Positions 56,049 through 64,000 of a stretch of DNA of 64,000 nt are shown piece by piece. The DNA is from Chaetomium olivaceum (Eukaryota > Ascomycota > Sordariomycetes > Sordariales > Chaetomiaceae), in the NCBI GenBank assembly GCA_039881045.1, contig JAYWVB010000004.1, positions 992,001 through 1,056,000 of the forward strand. The letters are read 5' to 3'. The translations under genes were made by a program, and so were the position numbers. The first letter of the stretch is position 1, and the number at the start of each line of letters is the position of its first letter. The notes under the pieces are model-generated. The model was not told the origin of the DNA, ran no database searches, and saw nothing but the letters and a program-made list of their open reading frames with translations.

Positions 56049-58676
56049 CTAGACGCGTCCTTCCTGGACCAAAAACTCGCTCAGGACCTGCACTCTGGTC
56101 CTGGCGGTGTTGGACCCGTGGTCGCCTTCGCTCATGATCTGCATTATCTGTATCATGCGGTCTAAACAAACATCATTATGTTAGCAACCAACCGCCTGAT
56201 ACCGATCCACCAAGGGTGGAGAGGAAAGGGTATGTGTGAACTTGAAGATACCCCATCACCACACCCAGAATGTGACTGATAGAAAAAAGAGAAAAAGAAA
56301 CGGGATTAAAACTCACGAATATCGCCCTTGGCCCTCACAAACAACGGGTCCTTCGCCATGCTCTCCTCACCACCCGGCTCCCTTGCCACCTCGCGCAGCA
56401 CATTCCCAATACACAGGGCCTCCAAGAATGCACGGTGGTTAAACACCCACCACACCCTGGCCTCAGCCTCGAACAGCGCGAACAGCACAAAAAACGCCGT
56501 GATCGCATCATGCGCCGCCTCGAGGGTGCCACGGGCATTGACGGGCACGTCTTGGCTCTCAGAGGCGTGCACGAGCATGAGGTTGTGGAAATAGTTGCTG
56601 CTGAGGAAGAGGGTCTGGCGGACCACCCGCTTGTTGCTCTGGGCGAGGTGGGCGAGGGCGTCCGGGTCCCAGGAGCGAAAGACGTCCGGGAAGGAGCGGT
56701 AGACGGCGCGGAAGTCGCCGATGAGCTTGGACTTGTGGCGGGCTGTGGTGCAGATGGGCACGTCGAGCGAACGGGGGGAGCAGATGGTTTCCTGGACGAG
56801 GTTGGCCAGTGTCCAGGAGCCGCGGATGTAGGCCGTGTCGGTGGGGTCGTCGGACGCGATGGACGAGTCGTCCTCGATCAGGTCCTCGACGCTGACGTCG
56901 GTGTGGCGCTCGGCGGGAGGGAGAGGAGCACGGTTAAGAAGGTGTCCTGGAGGAGGACGGCTTGCCAGACTTTGCGGCGCTGCTGCTTTTCAAAGGGAGG
57001 TGCGTCGGGGACCACTAGGGAAAGGAGTTAGAGAATGTGAGGGGTGCATGTATGTATGGTGGTCAGTTTCAAAAAGAACGCACCGATGTTTGGGTCGCGG
57101 TGTAAGCCCATGGCATAGGCCTGCCGCATTAGTATTCCGGCAAAAGCCCAGCCATCTGAGGCGTGGTTGTCATTAATAAGAAAATACGTAATCAAGACCA
57201 TGGCTTGGATGGTCTTGATGGACGCAGTGCTCAGGTACGAGCACATGCGCAGTGCTTGATTACTCGCGGAGGCGTAGAACTCGGCCGTCTGCTTCCTCTC
57301 CTTCGGGGACGTCGATGTTACAAACTGTGTGCCCAAGGCCAGCATCACGAAGATTAGCGCCACAAAGGCGGCATCGGCACGGTCTTTGTCGGGCCGGGAC
57401 AGGGACCAAAAGTGCTCATAGTCGGCGTAGAAGGTTTGCCGGTGAAGCATAGGGTACACCGGGTCAACGCACTCAAAATAGCGGTTGAGAAGAATGTCAG
57501 CCTGCAGTTTATCGGGCAGAACGGAGATGACCTCCGGTAACCCGCCCTCGCAGGTCCAGTAGTTGGCAAACGGGTGCTCAGAGCCGATGCCAAAGACGTT
57601 TGACGCCCCTGGAGAGGAATAGGGAACGTTGGACAAGAGGCCGGTGGAGGTGGCCACCGAGCCTAATGCCTTTAGGCGGCCAACATTCAAGCCTCGGTCA
57701 GCGGCGTTGGGCATAGTATGGCTCAGGCTGTCTGAGCGTTTCTTGGGCGGCCTGGTCATCCGGCGGCCATTTGTTGCACTCCTGGTAGTTTCTCTGCATG
57801 GATGTAAGTTACGAATCGTAGTAGCGGTGCGGTGGATTGCTTACTCAAGAAGATTGGCCACATGAGCATATTCACAGTTTGTCTGGCGTTTTATACCTAG
57901 ACTGTAATCAGTTCTGCTTCCCTTGTAGGAAGGTGGGAGCACTTACAAGCAAGACAGTGCGGTCTTCCTCGGTCACACTAAACAGTGTCAGTCTGGGATA
58001 TAGCGAGAACTCGGCGTTTATTTCCGGGACACATATCAAAATGCCGCAAGGAGATTTTCAAAGTGACACAACCCATTGCACCAACTCGAACATGACGGGA
58101 TTGCAAAGATGGGAATTGTGCGTTGCACGTGTAAGTGGGCCGGTCCTCTTGGCCTTTTCTCGGCGTTTTGATGATGACCTAGAAAGACTAAAAAAAACAA
58201 CCGCGTACCTTGGTCTTCCGCTCAACACACTCAAAACAAGACAGTGTCGGCTTGTTTCGTTTTTGCTTCTTCCTCGGCTGGTCCGTGGTAGCCGTGGCCG
58301 AAGGGGAAGCGCTGCTGCTGTCCCGATCGTCGTCGGGGGACACGCCAAGGCCGGGACTCGGTCCGTGACCGTTAGTGCCGGCTCGGTCGGCGTTGACCGG
58401 GGTGCTTGAGGCCGAGCCCCATATTGCCGATGACTCGTCAGCAGCAACCCCGATTTCTGCACGCGCCGCCCTCTTGGGCCCACGGCGAAGCGGTGCGCTG
58501 CCGCCAGAATCCGAGTGCACAACCGTGTGCTGCTGCTGCCGTAGCTGGTGCTGAGAAGCCGCTGCTTCGGGCGACACGTAGATGGTGGATGCGATACCCG
58601 AACTCGGCGCTGGAGCGGTTAAGACCGAGAGGACGGGCGGCGGGCCCAGGGCACGTTGTTGCGGCGGTCTCTCCAT
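56049..58676 (-). CDS. Zn2Cys6 transcription factor with fungal-specific domain (one apparent frameshift)
   Basis: Nuclear regulator. Six exons: 58676-58209, 57977-57947, 57896-57845, 57793-57084, 57014-56317, 56161-56049. The zinc cluster is split by two introns: exon 1 ends CFECVERKTK, the 31-base exon gives CDRGRPHCLA, and the 52-base exon gives IKRQTNCEYAHVANLL; the fifth Cys is made across the join. Spacing is C-x2-C-x6-C-x6-C-x2-C-x6-C. The fungal_trans domain follows: YFECVDPVYPMLHRQTFYAD, DGWAFAGILMRQAYAMGLHR, KVWQAVLLQDTFLTVLL. One base appears missing near 56915-56928, since HTDVSVEDLIEDDSSIASDD is in the next frame. The last exon ends VQVLSEFLVQEGRV. With one base restored, 690 aa. 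Exon 1 is Ser/Pro-rich; the start is the first ATG of the open exon. Targets unknown. Confidence 0.8.
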
Positions 58677-59654
58677 TCGCGAACTGCAGGAGTGCCAAGG
58701 TGGCAAGACAAACGACGACCGACGACGGCCTGGAGGATAAGCCCCGGCTCACAAGTCGACAAGACCGAGGCCTGTGATTGCGATGAGCGAGGGGGCGGTA
58801 TTCTGGCTGGCTCCCTCGAGTCCTAGTCCCAGTCAGTTTCCAGTTTCCCCAGAATCTCGGACCGTAGGCGGACGGCGCCAGCTGCGGGATGGAGTCCGAG
58901 GAGGACTTCTCTCGAGGCACACACACTGACACACACGAGCGGTGCAGCACCCGCAGCCGGGAATAACGCGCGGATGTGGCGCGTGTCTTTGCCGTCCGGT
59001 ACGGTACGCCCGGTTTCGAACCAAAAGTAATCTGTTTCCGCGGAGGGAAACACAAGCGGCTGGGCAGGGCTGGGAATAGTGAGGGATTGGAAACAATCGG
59101 AAATGGGATTTTGAGAGACTGGGAGGTGATGGGATGAGCCATTGGGGAGGCGGGGATAAGAATAACCCCGGATCTTGGTCAGTGGCAGCACCAATTCGCA
59201 ATTCGCCAATTGAGGGGCACCCAAACTGACCCCGTCGACAGACAAGGAAGGTGGCAGCATGCTGACGAGCAACTCCAGCAGCAAGGGCGCGCGAGGTCAG
59301 CTTCTAAACGCCGAGCAGCTCCGAAGAGGACCCCACTACGCTTTACGCACTGATCATCAACGAATACGCGTTCGCGTTTCTTCTATCTTTCTATCTTGGA
59401 CCTCTCCCAGCGGTAGGTACTCGTCTTTATCGATCAGGCCTCGAGTCTGTTTGCACCCTGTTATCCAAACATTAAGGTTCAGTGAGCAGTTAATGAACAG
59501 CTACTGGCAATAACTATGTCCGGCCCTTCCGTCTTCGTGTAACAACCCTCACAACTCCAAGAAAGGTCAAGGGAGAATAAAGGAGAATTAATTTTTGTTT
59601 ATTTTATGCTTGATTTTGGTTAGTTACTGCGTCCCGGCCTTTTGATAACACAGT
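58677..59654. other. Intergenic, Zn2Cys6 factor promoter and TatD-like 3' flank
   Basis: Both genes are on the minus strand. Overlapping ORFs on minus (58438-59284) look random. No supported gene. Confidence 0.5.
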
Positions 59655-61031
59655 TCAGCCAAATATAAACTCTTCATAATTCCTCCGTATCCTCGCCAGA
59701 CCCTCCTCCAACGACCAACCCTTGACCGCACACACCCTCCTCGAGATGGTCTCGAGCACCCGGTCCATCTCCTCGCCCGCGCAGTGCAGGTCGCTCTCCA
59801 CGAGCAACCGGTCGTCGGGGCACGCCCGGATGACGTCCGCAAACTTGCTCTCTCCTCCCGCAGTCGACAGGTTGATAACCGTCGAGAAAGAAAAGAACGT
59901 CTGCACCGGGATGGCCGGGTGGAGGTACTGCTGCATCATCTGCGGCGAGCCACTGTACGAATGCAAGCACACCCTCGGCGGGAATGGCTTCGGCTTGTAA
60001 TCCTTCTTCTTCGCCTTCATCTTTGCGGGCTGTGGCGGGGCATCACCACCCTCCTCACCCCACCACTCTTCATCCTCACCCTCACTCTCCGAAGACGAGA
60101 AATCCTCCGCCCCCGTCGCCACCATCTTCTGCTTCTTCCGCGACACCACCTCTTTCTCATGGCCCTTCCACAGCACCGCCAACGCATCAAACAGCACCCC
60201 ATGCGCCTGCACACCATGCATGCTAACCCCCACACCCAACTCCCCCGCCAACCGCAGCTGCGCCTGCAGCACTCGTACCTGGTGCGCCATCTTGACGTGG
60301 TGCGGACTCAGCATACGGCCTTCGCGCCCGCCGGGGGTGAGGGTCTTGTCGCGGGAAGGTGGGGTGCCGGCGTCGGCCTCGGGCTCGGTGGTGGTATGCT
60401 CAGCGGCTGTTGTCGTTGCTGTCGATGCTGCTGCTGCTGCTGTCTCGTTTTTCCCCCACGGCCACGGCAGCCGGAACGCCTTGTCCAGCCCGACCTCGCC
60501 CACCAGCGCGGTGCCGCCCGCGTCGAGCACGCGCCGCCGGGTGTCGGCGAGGAAGGTGTTGAGCGGGATGGGGTCTGGGAGGGAGGCGATGAAGGTATCG
60601 TCCGGCTCGGGGGAGAGGACCGAGCGGTAGTGCTGGGTTTTGTGTTGTTTTTGGTCGGCGATTTCTGGAGGGGTGCTGCTGCTGCTGGCCTCGGTGTCGT
60701 CGTAGAGTTGGTGGGAAAACCAGGGATGCCAGCCGAAGGAGGGGATGATTTTGTCCGGGGTGTCTTGTTTTGCGGGCGAAGCGAGCACTGAGCGGTCTCG
60801 AATGGGGTTTTTGGCTGCGACCGAAGCGACGAGGTCTTGGTCCTGCGAACGGGTGGCCATGATGGTGAGAGCGCGAGCGCGCATGCTGCCTACGCTGGCA
60901 AACGAAGACATGGTGTCGGTTGGGTGGCAATGGGCATCGCAGACGCCAATGTGCCATGGGAAGTCGCCGGGATGGACCTCATTTTTCTCGGGAGCTGCCG
61001 AAGCGGGTTGGTCGTCGTTCGGATTACACAT
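59655..61031 (-). CDS. TatD-related metal-dependent hydrolase (Scn1-like)
   Basis: Amidohydrolase-fold protein of the TatD family; fission-yeast Scn1, a Cut9-interacting protein, is a named member of this fungal group. Single exon, 458 aa. Motifs in order: GVCDAHCHPTDTM (metal-binding HxH after the first strand), PSFGWHPWFSHQL, ALVGEVGLDKAFRLPW (Glu ligand), HHVKMAHQVRVLQAQLRLAG, VSMHGVQAHG, VCLHSYSGSPQMMQQYL, FFSFSTVINLS, DDRLLVESDLHC (late Asp), and a final helix ending NYEEFIFG. Inserts make it longer than bacterial TatD (~260 aa): a Thr/Ala-rich one after the Glu ligand and an acidic, then Lys-rich one (SSSESEGEDEEWWGEE). Nuclease activity versus a structural role is not decided by sequence. 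Confidence 0.88.
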   Translation of the reverse strand: MCNPNDDQPASAAPEKNEVHPGDFPWHIGVCDAHCHPTDTMSSFASVGSMRARALTIMATRSQDQDLVASVAAKNPIRDRSVLASPAKQDTPDKIIPSFGWHPWFSHQLYDDTEASSSSTPPEIADQKQHKTQHYRSVLSPEPDDTFIASLPDPIPLNTFLADTRRRVLDAGGTALVGEVGLDKAFRLPWPWGKNETAAAAASTATTTAAEHTTTEPEADAGTPPSRDKTLTPGGREGRMLSPHHVKMAHQVRVLQAQLRLAGELGVGVSMHGVQAHGVLFDALAVLWKGHEKEVVSRKKQKMVATGAEDFSSSESEGEDEEWWGEEGGDAPPQPAKMKAKKKDYKPKPFPPRVCLHSYSGSPQMMQQYLHPAIPVQTFFSFSTVINLSTAGGESKFADVIRACPDDRLLVESDLHCAGEEMDRVLETISRRVCAVKGWSLEEGLARIRRNYEEFIFG

Positions 61032-61862
61032 GATAACCTCTGTCTGCGGGAGGCTTGATCTGGGTTTGGGGTAAATATTAGGTTGTGTAAGACTTGATCG
61101 CGTGCGGGTCGCTGTACTTGACTCGTCTTAGGCTGGTGTTGGGCCAGGGCAGCTGACAAGCCTGCCAAAAGAACGTCGCCCGTTGTACGTGCACAACTTC
61201 AAGTTCGATGCATTCACCGTGCCGCAGCCATGGGCGAGATCCTAAAAAAATAAGGATGCGGAGCAAAGAGAATCGTTGCTCCTGCCAGTGCATATTGTTC
61301 CCACCAGCTTCCTTCCCCGCAAGAACCCCGCGTAAATCTTGGCGTCGATCTTCCGTCCGGAATCTCGGTTGAGTTACAGGGGTTTCTTTCCATAAACCAT
61401 CGATTCATTCTTTTTTTCTTTTGGGTAGGGTGGACGGACACAACACAACTGATCTTCAAGAACTACCTAACCTTACTAGTAGGCGTGTTTACTGGTATTT
61501 CAAGGTCTGCCGGACGCTCTAGTATATTCGTAAGGCCGAAGTCAGCACGGAAAAGCCATAGGTAGCAAATGCTCCTCTCATATTTGAGATACTGAGTAGG
61601 TGAAAATAAAAAGTCGTGCCCAAATCAGACCGCAGGTGTACCTGATAACTATATGTACCTTAGGCAACCAGATACCTAGCTGCCTTGCCTGTATGTCTTA
61701 ACCCAAAACTGCCTTTTATCTCCTCCGGTTTTTTTTTTGTCTTTTTTCCTTTTTTCCGGTTTTTTTTTCTTCTTTTTTCCGATTACTTTCAGCGACTAGA
61801 AATAGAGATGACAGACAATCGCCCCAAGAAACCGTGGTGACTGGTCCCGTACAACCATCCTA
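61032..61862. other. Intergenic, TatD-like promoter side
   Basis: 61440-61800 is AT-rich with T-runs. No gene recognised. Confidence 0.55.
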
Positions 61863-62546
61863 CTAGCCGTTGATGTGATCCAGCTGGTAAAGCAAGCTAC
61901 TACGGTCACAGGCCTCTCGTTGCCGGTCCAATCTACGTCTCCGGCGCTCCGGGAGGGTCAAACGCCTGTGCCCATCTGCAAACCTCCGCCGTTCCTCGGT
62001 GGTTGACCGCATAGCCAGCGCCAGCGTGTCCCTGTCGATTCGGCGCCTGGCCAATTGCAGCTCGTCGTTACTGCTTCTGTAGTCGCGGAACGTTTGGGCG
62101 TGGGATTCCGGGGCGGCGGCCGTGCTCCAGCGGCGGTTGGGCAGGTCCTGGGTGCCGAACAGGTATGCCATCGTTGACGGCAGGGTGGACGTGGGCTGGG
62201 CGGGCGGACCGTCTGAGTCGCTGTCCGTCGCAACTGGGCTCGCGGGAGGAGTATCGTCCAGCCAGAACTTCGAGTATCTGGCCAACACCTCCTGAAACTC
62301 CGGGCAATTTACGTTGTTGTGTGCCGGGTCCCCGAAGATGAGGTCGTGGATGAGTATGCACATTCCCTCAACAAAGACGTACAGATAGCCGACCGTAAGA
62401 ACCAGAAAGGCCCCCGTGCTGGAGATCGAGGCGTAGAAAAAGATCATGGGAAGGATGATCGCGGACATGAAGAACCACCCAATGATCTGCATGCTCGCGA
62501 TGGCAATACGGCCCATGGTTGTGTCTTCGAAGTGCTGGCTCGCCAT
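61863..62546 (-). CDS. Small hypothetical membrane protein
   Basis: Single exon, 227 aa from ATG 62546 (MASQHFEDTTMGRIAIASMQ). An in-frame ATG at 62687 would prepend a Phe/Leu/Pro stretch; I prefer the shorter form because the upstream part looks like leader. Two to three hydrophobic segments: IIGWFFMSAIILPMIFFYAS and a segment centred on GAFLVLTVGYLYVFVEGMCI, then a possible half-helix (LIHDLIF). The rest is cytoplasmic-looking: Asp/Ser/Pro-rich (DDTPPASPVATDSDSDG), then strongly Arg-rich with helical repeats (LPERRRRRLDRQREACDRSS). I recognise no family. Confidence 0.65.
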   Translation of the reverse strand: MASQHFEDTTMGRIAIASMQIIGWFFMSAIILPMIFFYASISSTGAFLVLTVGYLYVFVEGMCILIHDLIFGDPAHNNVNCPEFQEVLARYSKFWLDDTPPASPVATDSDSDGPPAQPTSTLPSTMAYLFGTQDLPNRRWSTAAAPESHAQTFRDYRSSNDELQLARRRIDRDTLALAMRSTTEERRRFADGHRRLTLPERRRRRLDRQREACDRSSLLYQLDHING

Positions 62547-63011
62547 GTTTGCGATCGAACGAAGGTTGGGTAAAAATGGAGGGTTGACTAAAAGTGAAGG
62601 GTTGTATGAAAGTGGAAGTTTCGGTAGGAGGAAAAGTGAAAAGAATGGGAAAAACAGGCGACCACCATGGGAATATATAGATGACAACCAAAAGGACCGT
62701 GAGCCGGTGGCGCAACACCGTCATGTGGTTGTCGACGCCCGAGCGGCTTCACCAAACCTAAAATAGCCTATTCCATGTTCCATATGTAATAAATCCGCCT
62801 GGTGACTCGACTTTAGGATTGCGCGGGGACTGCAGTCCTGCTAGAGGTGATGACCACGAGGCCAACCATGAGTCCGACCAAGATGCCCAGCGTCATCGAA
62901 GCGTGAATAAGCCATATCCATTCCACGGACAATCCAGTTCCCAGGCATCTCCCCCCAGTCTTAAACCTAACTCCAAAACGCCGCCCATGAGTCGCTCCCA
63001 ACCTTAACCGC
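62547..63011. other. Intergenic between the membrane-protein gene and SPC24
   Basis: Promoter side of the small membrane-protein gene and 3' flank of SPC24; no gene seen. Confidence 0.6.
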
Positions 63012-63739
63012 TTACAAACTCTGCCAGAAATAGTTGGCATAGAAAAACCTCGAAAACTTCCTGTCGATATTCACCACGTGCACATCCCCCTTCCGATCAT
63101 TCCGCACCACCACCCGGTTGAACTCTCCATCCTTGCTATCCCTCTCAATCTCAATCCCCAAACTCCGATATACCTTCAACCGCAACAACAGCTCGTCCTC
63201 CAACGCCCCCCCACTCCCAGCACCACCACCACCACCACTCCCCCCTTCCCCAACACCCACACCACCGCCATCCACCCCCTGCAGTTCCAGCTCCTGCAAC
63301 CGTGCCTGCAGATCCGCTAGCTGCGCCTGCAGGCGCTCCGTCTCCATCTCCAGGTCGGACGCCGCCTTGGCCACGCGGAACTTCTGGGTGTCCAGGCGCG
63401 CAATCTCGGACGCGTGCTGCGTGGACGAGTGCGAGGCCGTGAGCTCGGCGTGCTGCGACGACAGCTTGCCCAGCGTGCGGCCCAGCAGCCGCAGCGCCGC
63501 CTCGGCCTCGCGCACCCGCAGGTCGCGCGCCTGTTGTAAGGTGGAGAGGGACTCGGAGACGCGCGACACGGCGGTTTTGTCGGGCGCGATGTTGAAGTTG
63601 GAGATGGTGTGTCGGATGAGCTGTACTCCCCCGACGGTTGGGGGGTGTGGTTAGTGGGTGGTTGTTGTTGTTTTTTTGGATCGAGGGGTTCAGGGGGTGG
63701 GGGGGGGCATACGGTGGAGGGGTCTTCTTCGAGCAGCAT
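63012..63739 (-). CDS. SPC24: Kinetochore protein Spc24
   Basis: Subunit of the Ndc80 complex; dimerises with Spc25 and anchors the complex to the inner kinetochore. Exons 63739-63713 (nine codons, MLLEEDPST) and 63620-63012; intron 63621-63712 (GTATGC...ACAG), phase 0, 211 aa. The join gives LIRHTISNFNIAPDKTAVSR, followed by a long heptad-rich coiled coil (SESLSTLQQARDLRVREAEA to LQARLQELELQG). The C-terminal RWD head is RLKVYRSLGIEIERD...FNRVVVRNDRKGDVHVVNID, ending RKFSRFFYANYFWQSL, the conserved Spc24 tail. Between coil and head lies a Gly-rich insert (GVDGGGVGVGEGGSGGGGG) that usual relatives have in shorter form or lack (from memory of the family). Confidence 0.93.
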
Positions 63740-64000
63740 TTTGGCGGTTGTTCGTTGGGTTACCTTATCTGGGTTTCGTGTTGCCTGATGAATTAAGAAG
63801 AGATTGGTTCGGAAAAGCGTTCGGTGTCGATGTGAAATGATCGTCTTGGTCGTGGTCTGGATTTCCGATCTTGAATGGCAGAGCCGCGATAGGGATGTTG
63901 TTTTGGAAGAGCTTGGCGCCAAGACCATCTCCCAGACGACAGGGCTGACCGATGTGCGAATGTGGGGAGCGAGGGGAGCTCTGGACCTTATCTTATCGCC
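63740..64000. other. SPC24 upstream region to window end
   Basis: 261 bases; no coding signal. Probably promoter of SPC24. Confidence 0.5.

Noticed and set aside
59784..60791. 335-codon plus-strand ORF opposite the TatD-like gene
   Set aside because: Antisense shadow; low-complexity His/Leu/Arg content.

Overview
This is nuclear DNA of a filamentous ascomycete. The evidence is GC-rich coding sequence, short GT-AG introns (about 55-125 bases, often with CTAAC/CTGAC-like branch sites), and gene families typical of Pezizomycotina: a C2H2 factor with a fungal-specific regulatory domain, a Zn2Cys6 factor, a fungal rhodopsin-domain membrane protein, a GH17 glucanase and Alr4036-type flavoproteins. 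Protein style suggests Sordariomycetes, perhaps Chaetomiaceae or other Sordariales; species cannot be read from the window.

Layout. 1-5.6 kb: 3' end of a DHA2-type MFS transporter (+), then mitochondrial co-chaperone Mdj1 (-) and a SAP30-type Sin3-binding protein (-). 5.6-10.4 kb: a long non-coding stretch before a C2H2/fungal-TF regulator (+, 10.5-13.7 kb), followed by an F-box protein (+, 14.5-17.1 kb). 17.4-25 kb: a hotdog thioesterase (-) divergent from PEX12 (+), a metallophosphoesterase (-) and an arrestin-like protein (-). 27.5-33.6 kb: a ZIP zinc transporter (-), a GH17 glucanase (-) and a PNPOx-like flavoprotein (+). 36-43 kb: the rhodopsin-domain protein (+), then RPB5 (-) and BFR1 (+) head to head. 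44.5-48.4 kb: an AT-rich patch with coding relics, an aminoglycoside-phosphotransferase-like gene broken by one nonsense codon, and a conserved small Cys-motif protein. 50.5-64 kb: Obg-type GTPase (+), tRNA m5C methyltransferase Trm4/Ncl1 (+), a Zn2Cys6 factor (-), TatD-type protein (-), a small membrane protein (-) and kinetochore Spc24 (-).

The genes are mostly independent housekeeping or regulatory loci. I see no biosynthetic cluster, defence island, CRISPR array, tRNA, rRNA or intact transposon. The most informative structural signal is a set of apparent single-base losses in otherwise well-conserved genes (C2H2 factor x2, F-box x5, BFR1, RPB5, Zn2Cys6 factor). All ten are in the same direction, and several sit at short homopolymers. 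One lies in RPB5, an essential RNA polymerase subunit, so base drop-out in the assembly is the likeliest cause. Separately, the phosphotransferase carries a TGG-to-TAG change that fits a CpA-to-TpA (RIP-type) mutation. I found no convincing undescribed system.
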